This document shows positions 43,507 through 51,495 of a stretch of 64,000 nucleotides of DNA, piece by piece; the stretch's first letter is position 1, and every line of letters starts with the position of its first letter. A program made the translations under genes and the position numbers. Source of the DNA: Saccharopolyspora erythraea NRRL 2338 (GTDB lineage Bacteria > Actinomycetota > Actinomycetes > Mycobacteriales > Pseudonocardiaceae); the NCBI RefSeq assembly GCF_000062885.1, contig NC_009142.1, positions 1,167,584 to 1,231,583 of the forward strand, read 5' to 3'. The notes below the pieces were generated by a model that ran no database searches, had not been told where the DNA came from, and was given only the letters and a program-made list of their open reading frames with translations.

Positions 43507-44433
43507 ATGAGTTCGCAGGCCTGTGTCCCGTCCCGCCACGGATTCCAGCTCGATTCGCCGCCGGTGCTCTCCAGGTCCACTGTGGACAGAAGTGAGATGC
43601 TGCGCAACGCCCGTGCGACCGAGCTGTGGGCCGACGGCCGGATCCTCCTGGTCGACGCCAAGGGCCGCACGCGAGTCGACGAGGACGGCCGGCTGGCCTA
43701 CCAGCCGGCTGCGGACTTCGGCAACGGCCCGGCGCCGAACGCGGTGCTGCTCGGCGCCGACGGCGACATCGGCTACTGGGCGCTGCGCGTGGAGCAGGAC
43801 GTGCCCCAGGAGGGCTGGCGGGGTCTGCGGTCGGCGGGCGCGCTGCTGAACGACACCGACGCCGGGCTGCTCACGACCGCGGTCGCCCTGCTCGGCTGGC
43901 ACGACAACGCGCGGTACTGCGCCAGGTGCGGCGCGGCCACCACCCGGGCGCAGTCCGGGTGGGTGCGGCGCTGCACCGGCTGCGACCGCGAGGAGTACCC
44001 GCGCACCGATCCGTCGATGATCTGCCTGGTGCACGACGGTGCCGACCACGTCCTGCTGGCGCGCCAGCCGTCGTGGCCCGCCGACCGCTACTCGGTCCTC
44101 GCCGGGTTCGTCGAGGTCGGCGAGTCGCTGGAGGCGTGCGTGCGGCGCGAGGTCTCCGAGGAGGTGGGCGTCGAGGTGTCCGACGTCCGCTACCTGGGCA
44201 GCCAGCCGTGGCCGTTCCCGCGTTCCCTGATGCTCGGCTTCGCCGCGATCGCCGACCGCTCGGCGCCGCTGTGCCCGGCGGACGGCGAGATCGAGGACGC
44301 CCGCTGGTTCCACCGGGCCGACGTCCGCGCCGCGCTCAACGCCGAAGACGTCGCGGTGTCGGGCCTGCGCCTGCCACCGAGCGTCTCGATCGCTTACGGC
44401 ATGCTCTCCGGCTGGGCCCACCACGACGGCTGA
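43507..44433 (+). CDS. nudC: NADH pyrophosphatase / RNA deNADding enzyme NudC
   Basis: The 308-residue protein has an N-terminal domain, a four-cysteine zinc ribbon (CARCG ... CTGCD), and a complete Nudix box: G-x5-E-x7-REVSEEVGV. The NudC-specific SQPWPFPRS motif follows. NudC hydrolyses NAD(H) and removes NAD caps from RNA 5' ends. In mycobacteria nudC degrades NAD adducts of isoniazid and ethionamide. ATG 43507 is used. A 402-bp gap follows before uvrD2. Confidence 0.94.
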   Translation: MSSQACVPSRHGFQLDSPPVLSRSTVDRSEMLRNARATELWADGRILLVDAKGRTRVDEDGRLAYQPAADFGNGPAPNAVLLGADGDIGYWALRVEQDVPQEGWRGLRSAGALLNDTDAGLLTTAVALLGWHDNARYCARCGAATTRAQSGWVRRCTGCDREEYPRTDPSMICLVHDGADHVLLARQPSWPADRYSVLAGFVEVGESLEACVRREVSEEVGVEVSDVRYLGSQPWPFPRSLMLGFAAIADRSAPLCPADGEIEDARWFHRADVRAALNAEDVAVSGLRLPPSVSIAYGMLSGWAHHDG

Positions 44434-44835
44434 CCCCATGCGGACCCGGCGGCGTCCCGGCCTCTTGTCCGCGACAAGCGGCCTGAGTCGTCAAGAATCT
44501 GGTTCACGCATGAACGCTGGCCGCGGTGAGCGTCTCGATCTTCCCGTTCGATGGCGCTCACCCGTGGTTGACCGACGCCCTGTCAACTCGGACCTGCGTG
44601 GTCCCAGCCTGCTCCCGCAGTTCGGCAAGCCCGCCCTCGTACGTAGGTCCGGGCAGTTGTGCCCCGCCCCTGAACGCTCAAGTCGGCGATCTTGCCGACC
44701 AGTGGTCTTCCCAGGTCGGGACTGAATTCGTCGCACGTTTCCTTCCGCGATGCGCGACCCGTGCGTCCTGCAAGCCCGACACGCGGGGGAATGCCGGGGC
44801 GTGGCACGGGGATGGCTTCTGCGAAGATGCCAGCC
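44434..44835 (+). other. intergenic region between nudC and uvrD2
   Basis: This 402-bp gap lacks a recognisable gene. In mycobacteria the glutaredoxin-like mrx1 gene lies here; no CxxC thioredoxin-fold frame can be found on either strand. A small inverted repeat (CTTGTC-CGC-GACAAG, 44464-44478) lies near the left end. The segment should hold the uvrD2 promoter. Confidence 0.45.
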
Positions 44836-46917
44836 ATGGCCGAACAACCGCGACTCCTGGAAGGTTTGGACCCGGAGCAGCGGGAGGCGGTCGTCGCACC
44901 GCGCGGCCCGGTCTGCGTGCTCGCCGGCGCGGGCACCGGCAAGACCCGCACGATCACTCACCGCATCGCCTACCTGGTGCAGCGCGGCCTCGTGGCCCCG
45001 CAGCAGGTGCTCGCGGTCACCTTCACCGCCCGCGCGGCGGGGGAGATGCGCACCCGGCTGCGGGCGCTGGGCGCCGCCGGTGTGCAGGCGCAGACCTTCC
45101 ACGCCGCGGCGTTCCGCCAGCTCCGCTACTTCTGGCCGCGGGTGCACGACAGCCAGGTCTGGCCGCTGACCGACAACAAGTTCCGGCTGGTCATGCAGGC
45201 CGCGGGGCGGGTCGGCCTGCCCACTGAGAAGGAGTCCGTGCGCGACCTCGCGGGCGAGATCGAGTGGTCGAAGGCGTGCCTGGTCGGGCCGGAGCAGTAT
45301 CCCGCCGCGGCCGCCGCCGCGGGCCGGGACGCGCCGGCGCCGCCGGAGCAGGTCAGCCAGGTCTTCGCCGGCTACGAGAAGCTCAAGAACGGCGCGCAGG
45401 TCCTGGACTTCGACGACCTGCTGCTGCACACGGCGGCGATCCTGGAGGAGCACCCGGAGATCGCCGAGGAGTTCCGCGACCGCTACCGCTCGTTCGTCGT
45501 CGACGAGTACCAGGACGTCAACCCGCTGCAGCAGCGGGTCCTCGACGCCTGGCTGGGCAAGCGCGACGACCTCACGGTCGTGGGGGACGCGAACCAGACG
45601 ATCTACTCCTTCGCCGGTGCCGCGCCGAAGTGGCTGGTGGGCTTCCCGCGCCGGTTCCCCGAGGCCACGGTCGTGCGCCTGGAGCGCGACTACCGGTCCA
45701 CGCCGCAGGTGGTGGCGCTGGCCAACCAGGTCATCGACGCAGCCAGGGAGCGGCCCTCCGGCACGCGGCTGCGGCTGGTCGGTCAGCGCCCGGACGGCCC
45801 GCGGCCCAACTTCGCCGAGTTCGACGACGAGCCCGCCGAGGCCCACGCCATCGCGCACAAGATCGCCAAGCTGGCGAAGCAGGGCGTGGCGCTGTCGGAG
45901 ATGGCCATCCTGTTCCGGGTCAACGCCCAGTCCGAGGTCTACGAGAAGGCGCTCGCCGACGCCGAGATCCCGTACCAGGTGCGTGGCGGTGAGCGGTTCT
46001 TCGCCCGCACCGAGGTCCGGCAGGCGATGGTCACCCTGCGCGCCGCCGCATCCCGCTACGAGCAGTCCGGTGACCTGCCCGCCGACGTGCGGGAGGTCCT
46101 GACCGAGGTCGGCCTGACCGACGAGCCACCGGGTGGCGGGGCCGCGCGGGAGCGGTGGGAGTCGCTGATCGCGCTCGTCGAGCTCGCCGAGGAGCTGGCG
46201 GCCACCGTGCCCGAGGCCGACCTGGCCAGGTACGTCGCCGAGCTCGACGTGCGGGCCGAGTCGCAGCACCCGCCGACGGTGGAAGGCGTGACGCTGGCCT
46301 CGCTGCACGCCGCCAAGGGCCTGGAGTGGGACGCGGTGTTCCTGGCCGGGCTCGTCGAGGGCACCCTGCCGATCCAGCACGCCGACACCCCGGCGGCGAT
46401 CGAGGAGGAGCGCAGGCTGCTCTACGTGGGCGTGACGCGCGCCCGGGAGCACCTGCAGCTGTCGTGGGCGCTGTCGCGCGCCGAGGGCGGCCGCCGATAC
46501 CGCAGGCGCAGCCGGTTCGTCTACAACCTGGTGCCCGACGACCACCCCGCCGCGCTGCCCGCCAAGGTCAAGGAGCGCGAGACGGTCGCCGCGCCGAGCA
46601 AGGCCAAGCCGCGTTGCCGGGTGTGCAACACGACGCTGGTGAACACGATGGACATCAAGCTCGCGCGCTGCTCGGACTGCCCGTCCGATGTGGACGAGGG
46701 GCTGCTCGAACAGCTCAAGGCGTGGCGCAGCGAGCGCGCCAGGCAGCTCAAGGTCCCTTCCTACGTGGTCTTCACCGACGCGACGCTGACCGCGATCGCC
46801 GAGCAGCGTCCGTCCGATGAGGCGGAACTAGTGGGAATATCGGGAATAGGCGCTTCGAAGCTCCGCAAGTTCGGACCGGACGTCCTGGCCCTGGTGCAGG
46901 CCGGTCGTCCGGACTGA
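44836..46917 (+). CDS. uvrD2: DNA helicase UvrD2
   Basis: The 693-residue protein is a UvrD-type 3'-5' helicase. Motor motifs are complete: [23 protein letters not shown], the [11 protein letters not shown] region, and late [14 protein letters not shown] four-cysteine motif follows the motor (CRVC ... CSDC; C-x2-C-x14-C-x2-C), then an HRDC domain at the C-terminus ([15 protein letters not shown]). This domain order is the mycobacterial UvrD2 signature, where the Cys motif is needed for unwinding. ATG 44836 is chosen. The whiB7 region starts 46 bp after the stop. Confidence 0.94.
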   Translation: MAEQPRLLEGLDPEQREAVVAPRGPVCVLAGAGTGKTRTITHRIAYLVQRGLVAPQQVLAVTFTARAAGEMRTRLRALGAAGVQAQTFHAAAFRQLRYFWPRVHDSQVWPLTDNKFRLVMQAAGRVGLPTEKESVRDLAGEIEWSKACLVGPEQYPAAAAAAGRDAPAPPEQVSQVFAGYEKLKNGAQVLDFDDLLLHTAAILEEHPEIAEEFRDRYRSFVVDEYQDVNPLQQRVLDAWLGKRDDLTVVGDANQTIYSFAGAAPKWLVGFPRRFPEATVVRLERDYRSTPQVVALANQVIDAARERPSGTRLRLVGQRPDGPRPNFAEFDDEPAEAHAIAHKIAKLAKQGVALSEMAILFRVNAQSEVYEKALADAEIPYQVRGGERFFARTEVRQAMVTLRAAASRYEQSGDLPADVREVLTEVGLTDEPPGGGAARERWESLIALVELAEELAATVPEADLARYVAELDVRAESQHPPTVEGVTLASLHAAKGLEWDAVFLAGLVEGTLPIQHADTPAAIEEERRLLYVGVTRAREHLQLSWALSRAEGGRRYRRRSRFVYNLVPDDHPAALPAKVKERETVAAPSKAKPRCRVCNTTLVNTMDIKLARCSDCPSDVDEGLLEQLKAWRSERARQLKVPSYVVFTDATLTAIAEQRPSDEAELVGISGIGASKLRKFGPDVLALVQAGRPD

Positions 46918-46963
46918 AACCGCAGGTCGCCGCAGGTTTTCACCCGAACTCGCGGAATCTTGG

Positions 46964-47002
46964 AAAAATGAGTTGCGATCGGCGCCCTCGGGCCAATAGC
47001 CT
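46964..47002 (+). promoter_or_regulatory. WhiB7-type autoregulatory promoter
   Basis: An AT-only hexamer AAAAAT (46964-46969) lies a few bases upstream of a -35 TTGCGA (46973-46978); an 18-base spacer leads to -10 TAGCCT (46997-47002). WhiB7 activates sigma-A promoters with an AT-rich block just upstream of the -35, contacted through its AT-hook, so this fits autoregulation. The start site would be near 47009, about 380 bases before whiB7. Confidence 0.7.
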
Positions 47003-47065
47003 GCAGTAGCGCGCTGAGGAGGGGCGAACCCCCCGGTGCGAACGCTGGGAAGGAGGTGGCTTCAG

Positions 47066-47257
47066 ATGACCAACACGACGATGTTCGGTATCCCTGGCCA
47101 CCTCATGTCCGGGGATACCGCGCGTTGGGGCGTCCGAGAAGGCAATCGTGGCTATGTCGGCCCGTTTGCCGAGCCGCGCGTTTTCACCGCGTTCACTCAG
47201 ATCCAGACCGTGCATCGCCGGTCCGTTTCGAAGCATCTCCTTGATCGCATGATCTAG
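47066..47257 (+). CDS. 63-codon leader ORF upstream of whiB7
   Basis: ATG 47066 has a near-perfect ribosome site (AAGGAGGT, eight bases upstream) and opens a 63-codon frame ending at 47255-47257. The product begins MTNTTMFGIPGHLMSGD and has no known domain; it is rich in Arg, Gly and Phe and ends in a basic, His/Leu-containing helix. It lies between the WhiB7-type promoter and an intrinsic terminator, so its translation probably senses ribosome-targeting antibiotics and decides whether transcription reaches whiB7. Leader ORFs of this kind are known for whiB7 in other actinobacteria. The peptide may have no function of its own. Confidence 0.75.
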   Translation: MTNTTMFGIPGHLMSGDTARWGVREGNRGYVGPFAEPRVFTAFTQIQTVHRRSVSKHLLDRMI

Positions 47258-47277
47258 AAGCACGCTTCAGGCTTTTC

Positions 47278-47317
47278 GAAGGCCGCGGACCCGCTCACTG
47301 CCGGGTCCGCGGCCTTC
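47278..47317 (+). terminator. attenuator terminator in the whiB7 leader
   Basis: Sixteen-base perfect arms (47278-47293, beginning GAAGGCCGCGG, and 47302-47317) with an eight-base loop lie 20 bases after the leader ORF and 71 bases before whiB7. A modest U-rich stretch (TCGTCGTTT) follows. A small hairpin GAAGC-AC-GCTTC (47257-47268) overlaps the leader stop codon and could compete. Read-through would be needed for whiB7 expression. Confidence 0.8.
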
Positions 47318-47387
47318 TCGTCGTTTCTGGGTCTGTTTCCGCCACTTCCGAGAAATCCGCCGCCGACCGAAGACAGGAGGAACTTGC

Positions 47388-47777
47388 ATGTTGACCACCA
47401 GCGTGCCGATATCCGAAGGAGCCGAGGCCCAGCAGGGTGAAGCCGTCGGCACTCTGCTCGACAGCGCCCCGGCCCTGGGCGCGGAACTGCCCTGCCGCCG
47501 CGACCCCGACCTGTGGTTCGCCGAAAGCCCCGGTGAGCTGGAGCAGGCCAAGTCGCTGTGCGCGGAGTGCCCGATCAGGGCGGAATGCCTCGCGGGTGCT
47601 CTTTCCCGGGGTGAGCCCTGGGGTGTCTGGGGCGGTGAGATCTTCGAGCGCGGAACCGTCATCGCGCGCAAGCGGCCTCGCGGCCGTCCCCGCAAGCACC
47701 CGCTGCCTGCCGGCGGTGGAGCGGTGCAGTCCAGCGCGGCCGACGCCCGGCGACGTGGTCAGGAGAAGGCGGCATGA
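47388..47777 (+). CDS. whiB7: WhiB7 transcriptional activator of antibiotic resistance
   Basis: The 129-residue protein has four [4Fe-4S]-binding cysteines (36, 58, 61, 67; CAECPIRAEC), the GVWGG turn (79-83) and a C-terminal AT-hook RGRPRKH (98-104) unique to WhiB7 among WhiB proteins. It binds sigma-A and activates resistance genes in response to translation inhibitors. ATG 47388 has GGAGG seven bases before it. Control is by the promoter, leader ORF and attenuator upstream. The stop overlaps a small downstream gene by four bases. Confidence 0.96.
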   Translation: MLTTSVPISEGAEAQQGEAVGTLLDSAPALGAELPCRRDPDLWFAESPGELEQAKSLCAECPIRAECLAGALSRGEPWGVWGGEIFERGTVIARKRPRGRPRKHPLPAGGGAVQSSAADARRRGQEKAA

Positions 47778-47992
47778 ACGACAACAGGGTCATCAACCAG
47801 ATCAGCGGTCCGAGAATGGAAGTGAAGTACCGAATGATGATGCCGGAGCATTTGTCGAAGATCCGGATGCAGGACCTGATACGCGAAGCACGAGAAGCGC
47901 GGTTGGCGCGTGAGGTCGGAGCAGGGCGGTTGTGGCGGCGACTGGCCGCCTACGCCTCCGACCGCGCCGACCGCGCGCAACGCTGTCGGTGA
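47774..47992 (+). CDS. 72-aa basic protein translationally coupled to whiB7
   Basis: ATG 47774 overlaps the whiB7 stop (ATGA), so this frame is co-translated with it. The 72-residue product is helical and Arg-rich (MNDNRVINQISG ... KIRMQDLIREAREARLAREV) with a basic C-terminus and no cysteine pair until the final CR. No family was recognised. Coupling to whiB7 makes a role in the same stress response plausible. A terminator hairpin begins just after its stop. Confidence 0.7.
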   Translation: MNDNRVINQISGPRMEVKYRMMMPEHLSKIRMQDLIREAREARLAREVGAGRLWRRLAAYASDRADRAQRCR

Positions 47993-47995
47993 ACG

Positions 47996-48038
47996 AAGCC
48001 CCTGGCGTGTCCCGCATCCGCGGGTTCGCCAGGGGCTT
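47996..48038 (+). terminator. terminator of the whiB7 operon
   Basis: Twelve-base perfect arms (47996-48007, AAGCCCCTGGCG, and 48027-48038) enclose a loop with its own CCCGC/GCGGG pairing, followed by TTTC. It starts three bases after the small gene stop and ends the whiB7 transcript. Confidence 0.85.
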
Positions 48039-48059
48039 TCGCCCGTAGAGTGGTCGTTC

Positions 48060-48935
48060 ATGGCCCTGCATTCTTACGACAACATCGACTGGGACGCGCG
48101 GCTGGAGCGTTTGCGCGACACCGACGCGCTCACCGCGCCGGAGACCGCGGAACTGGTCAAGCGGCTGCTGCGGCCGGAGGACCGGTCGGTCGTCGATGTC
48201 GGTGCGGGTGCCGGTGGCTCGGCAGCGGCGTTCGCCAAGGCGCTCTCAGGCATCGGTGACACCGTCATCGTCGTCGACAGCGCGCCGGAACTGCTCGCCG
48301 CCGCAACGGACTGCGCGGAGCGCGCCGCGTCCGGCGGCGTGGAGGTGCGCGCGGTCCGCGCGGACGCGGCCGACGACGCACTGCCGGACCTGGTCGGCCA
48401 GATGGACCTGGTGTTCGCATCGTTCGTCGCGCACCACCTGCCCGACCAGATCGCCGGCCTCCGCCGGATGGCCCGGACGGTGCGGCCCGGCGGTCGCCTC
48501 GCACTGGTCGAGTTCGGTCTGGACCAGCGCGTCCTGCCGTGGGACATCGGTCTCGGCGAACCTGGCCTGGAGTCACGGCTGGCCGCAGCCCGCGACGACC
48601 GGTTCCGGCGGATGCGCGCGGAGATGGAGGGCTCGGTGCGCATGCCGATGGGCTGGCCGGCGGCGCTAACCGAAGCGGGCCTCGAAGACGTCGAGTCCTG
48701 GAGCTACCTGATCGACCGCCCCGCCCCAGCATCCGGCGCCGCCCTCAACGCCGCCGTGCGCCGACTCGAGTGGCTGCGCGAGGCAGCGGAGGAAACCGCC
48801 GGCGCCGACGACCTGCAGTCACTCGACCAACTCCTGGACCCGGAAAGCCCCCACTTCATCCGCAACCGCACCGACGTCCAGTACCTGGTCGCCAACACCG
48901 TCCACGTCGGCACCAAACCCACCCACTCCACCTGA
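48060..48935 (+). CDS. class I SAM-dependent methyltransferase
   Basis: The 291-residue protein has the SAM-binding core: motif I VVDVGAGAGGSAAAFA, acidic motif II (VIVVDSAPELL), then ADAADDALPD and MDLVFASFVAHHL, and post-motif RPGGRLALVEFG. The substrate is unknown. ATG 48060 lies eight bases after a -10-like TAGAGT (48046-48051), suggesting a leaderless transcript starting just past the whiB7 terminator. It is not part of the recalled mycobacterial order; its position after whiB7 makes a resistance-type methylation an idea only, since rRNA methylase motifs are not visible. Confidence 0.85.
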   Translation: MALHSYDNIDWDARLERLRDTDALTAPETAELVKRLLRPEDRSVVDVGAGAGGSAAAFAKALSGIGDTVIVVDSAPELLAAATDCAERAASGGVEVRAVRADAADDALPDLVGQMDLVFASFVAHHLPDQIAGLRRMARTVRPGGRLALVEFGLDQRVLPWDIGLGEPGLESRLAAARDDRFRRMRAEMEGSVRMPMGWPAALTEAGLEDVESWSYLIDRPAPASGAALNAAVRRLEWLREAAEETAGADDLQSLDQLLDPESPHFIRNRTDVQYLVANTVHVGTKPTHST

Positions 48936-48987
48936 CAACACCACCTGAGACACAACGGCGGTGCCCACAAAACAGGCGGTGCCCGGT

Positions 48988-49122
48988 TCTCATCCCGTCG
49001 ACCTGGCGCCAGCCCGATCAGACCGGGTCAAGGGGGCCCACTCGCTCCCCACCGCACGCTGCCTCGAAAACCGGCCCCCTTGACGCGGTCTGATAGCCCT
49101 CGTGGGGGTCGACGGGATGAGA
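48988..49122. repeat. long nested inverted repeat
   Basis: Outer arms of 16 bases (48988-49003, TCTCATCCCGTCGACC, with 49107-49122) are exact complements, and inner arms of 22 bases (49017-49038 with 49073-49094) match except for one position. The loop contains a CTGCCTCGAAAACC segment that recurs at about 49140. The fold would be a very long hairpin between convergent genes. It could be a terminator, a small mobile element (MITE-like) or a structured RNA. Confidence 0.75.
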
Positions 49123-49220
49123 TCCGCCAACCGCCCCACCGCAAGCTGCCTCGAAAACCCACTCATCCCGGAGACCTGCCGGGGGCCTGGGGGCGGCGAG
49201 CGCCCCAGAAACCCCTTACC

Positions 49221-49470
49221 AAGGCGACCCGCAAGGCCAGGGTGGGTACCTCGAAAACCCGCGCGCCCCCGCGCTGAAGGCGACCCGCAAGGCCAGGGTG
49301 GGTACCTCGAAAACCCGCGCGCCCCCACTCTGAAAGCGCCCCGCAAGGCCAGGGTGGATGCGTCGAAACTTGCGCGCCCCCGCACCCAAGGCGCCCCGCA
49401 AGGCCAGGGTGAGTACCCCGAAAACCCACGCGTCCCCACTCCCAAAGCGACGCGCAAGGGCCAAGCCCCC
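49221..49470. repeat. 56-bp tandem repeat array
   Basis: Four units of 55-56 bp (49221-49276, 49277-49332, 49333-49387, 49388-49443) and a partial fifth share AAGGCGACCCGCAAGGCCAG and a following TCGAAAACC-type segment. Together with the nested inverted repeat this occupies most of the 560-bp convergent gap between the methyltransferase and ABC1 kinase genes. Minus-strand reading gives GLAGRL/THPGLAG peptide repeats, but no start supports translation. Confidence 0.85.
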
Positions 49471-49495
49471 ACCGCGGCACCCTGCCCCAAGCTCC

Positions 49496-50806
49496 TCACT
49501 CCGCGAAGCCGGGCTGCCAGTTCGAAATGATCTCCCGGGCCGCCACTTCGGCGTCGAGCTGGCACAGGATGCCGGTGGCGCCGAGGGTGACGCGGTGGAT
49601 GAGCAGGTAGTCCGGGGGCAGGTTGAGCGAGCGGCCGGTGCGGAACTCCGGGCTGCGCAGGTCGCCGACCCGCTCCGCCTGGCTCTGCATCCAGCGCCGG
49701 GTGAAGTGGAAGCGTTCGGTGCGGACCGGGTCCACGAACGGCCCGAGGTACGCCTGGACGTCTTCGGCCCGCAGCTTGCTGTCGGTTTGCACGAAGCGGT
49801 CGGCGCGCAGCAGCTCCAGGAGCTCGTCCGCGCGGTCCTCGAGCGCGAGCCGCAGCATCCGGCCCATGGTGCGCGGCGGTCCGTCGGGCAGCTTGGCGAC
49901 CGCGCCGAAGTCGATGACGGCGATCCTGCCGTCGCCCATCATCATGAAGTTGCCCGGGTGCGGGTCGGCGTGCAGCAGCCCGGCCCGCGCCGGTGACGAG
50001 TAGTGGAACTCCCCGAGCAGCCGTCCCGCCTCGTCGCGCTGCTCGCGCGTGCCTCCGGCGATGATCTCCGCGTACGGGGTGCCGGTGACCCACTCGGTGA
50101 CCATGACCTTCGGTGCGCTGGCGACCACGCGCGGCACCAGGACCTGCTCGTCGTCGGCGAACGCCGCGGCGAAGGCGCGCTGGTGGTCGGCCTCGCTGCG
50201 GTAGTCGAGCTCCTCGACCATCCGGTCCTGCAGCTCGGTGAGCAGCGGCTTGATCTCGGCCCCGGGCGCCAGCGACTGGAACAGCCGGGAGAAGCGCATG
50301 AGCTGGCGCAGGTCCGCGCGCAGCGCCTCGTCCGCACCCGGGTACTGGATCTTCACCGCGACCTCGCGGCCGTCGTGCCAGACGGCTCGGTGCACCTGCC
50401 CGATGCTCGCGGCCGCGGCCGGGACCTCGTCGAAGTGCGCGAACCGGTCCCGCCAGGCCCGGCCGAGCTGCTCGTCGAGGACCCGGCGCACGCTGGCCTC
50501 CGACATCGGCGGCGCGGCCGACTGCAGTTTCGTCAGCGCCTCGCGGTAGGGGCCCGCCATGTCGTCTGGGACGGCGGCCTCGAACACGCTCAGCGCCTGC
50601 CCGAACTTCATCGCGCCGCCCTTGAGCTGTCCGAGGACGGCGAAGAGCTGTTCGGCCGTCCTGGCCGAGACCTCGGCGTTGATCTGCTCGGCGTCCCCGC
50701 CGGTGATGCGCTTCCCCCAGCCCGCGGCAACCCGGCCCGCGACGCTGAGCGGGAGGCTGGCGAGCTTGGCGGTGCGGTGGGCCGCCCGGCGGGGGATGTC
50801 GGTCAC
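49496..50806 (-). CDS. ABC1/UbiB-family atypical kinase (Rv3197-type)
   Basis: The 436-residue protein has the ABC1 family signatures: the KxGQ-type motif in GGAMKFGQALS, AAASIGQVHRA (Ala-rich nucleotide loop), VAVKIQYPGA with the catalytic Lys, LLHADPHPGNF and VIDFGAV. UbiB/ADCK proteins are ATPases or kinases linked to isoprenoid-quinone lipid metabolism; the mycobacterial relative was tied to macrolide tolerance next to whiB7 (recalled). ATG 50806 is used. The C-terminus is at the edge of the repeat-rich convergent gap. Confidence 0.9.
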   Translation of the reverse strand: MTDIPRRAAHRTAKLASLPLSVAGRVAAGWGKRITGGDAEQINAEVSARTAEQLFAVLGQLKGGAMKFGQALSVFEAAVPDDMAGPYREALTKLQSAAPPMSEASVRRVLDEQLGRAWRDRFAHFDEVPAAAASIGQVHRAVWHDGREVAVKIQYPGADEALRADLRQLMRFSRLFQSLAPGAEIKPLLTELQDRMVEELDYRSEADHQRAFAAAFADDEQVLVPRVVASAPKVMVTEWVTGTPYAEIIAGGTREQRDEAGRLLGEFHYSSPARAGLLHADPHPGNFMMMGDGRIAVIDFGAVAKLPDGPPRTMGRMLRLALEDRADELLELLRADRFVQTDSKLRAEDVQAYLGPFVDPVRTERFHFTRRWMQSQAERVGDLRSPEFRTGRSLNLPPDYLLIHRVTLGATGILCQLDAEVAAREIISNWQPGFAE

Positions 50807-51170
50807 GAATTCTCCTCATTCGGGCACAGGAAAACTCTCTCGATGACCAGGTGTTCGACATCGAGGAACCCAGTCACATGCTAGAGCGTTCCCAGCCGCC
50901 TGTGGGGCGTGATCGACAGGTCGGATGCTGTTGTTCCGAGCACGGGAGCAACCACTGCTGCGGCGAACGGTCTGAGGAGTCGTGCGCGGCGGACGCCGCG
51001 AGCTTCCGGGGCGGTAGGTCAGCCGGACCGAGCGCGAAAGGCGCGAGTTGCCCCGTCGTGCCGGGTGAGCCCGGTACGCCGACGATGTGCTGCTTGGAGG
51101 TGGCCGCCGCGCGGGCGGCTGCCGGCGGGTGCCGCGGGTGGACCGCTCGCGGCCCACCCGCGTGGTGCGC
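50807..51170. other. intergenic region upstream of ABC1 kinase gene
   Basis: This 364-bp gap separates two minus-strand genes and should carry the ABC1 promoter. I see no recognised gene, repeat, riboswitch or strong hairpin; open frames are low-complexity and lack ribosome sites. Confidence 0.45.
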
Positions 51171-51320
51171 TCAAGCCTTGCCGAGAATGCGGGTCATCTT
51201 GGTGCCGCAGACCGGGCACGTGCCCTTCGCCATGCGGCGTCCGTTGGTCTCCGCGACCTCACCGGAGAAGTCCCGCTTCTCCCGGCACTTCACGCAGTAG
51301 CCGTTGTACTTGTCGGCCAC
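51171..51320 (-). CDS. DUF5679 small zinc-ribbon protein
   Basis: The 49-residue protein starts at GTG 51320, preceded by AAGGAGGGG at good spacing. It has two CxxC pairs (Cys9/Cys12 in YCVKCR and Cys35/Cys38 in TCPVCGT), a small zinc ribbon, and a basic end MTRILGKA. The family (DUF5679) is found across actinobacteria between the ABC1 kinase and metalloprotease genes; function is unknown, nucleic-acid or ribosome binding is plausible. Confidence 0.85.
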   Translation of the reverse strand: MADKYNGYCVKCREKRDFSGEVAETNGRRMAKGTCPVCGTKMTRILGKA

Positions 51321-51495
51321 GGCTCCCCTCCTTCGTGTCGTGACCCTGCGTTGCCGCCGGGTCTTCGGTAGCCCGGGTCCGGGCCGCGCTGGGGGAACGG
51401 TACAGGCGGACCAATCAAGCTGCATACATAAAGAGCATCGCATGTTCGGCTTAAAGGAGTAATCCCTTGGGTGATCACGCGGCGTAGGTGGTGCG

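Noticed and set aside
48060-48935. Erm-type rRNA methylase next to whiB7
   Set aside because: The protein has a generic class I SAM fold without Erm-specific catalytic motifs.
49221-49470. CRISPR array
   Set aside because: Units are directly abutting tandem repeats without unique spacers and no cas genes are near.
48990-50861. 623-codon minus-strand frame across the repeats and the ABC1 gene
   Set aside because: It shadows the ABC1 kinase in another frame; its tail is repeat-encoded GLAGRL peptides without a start signal.
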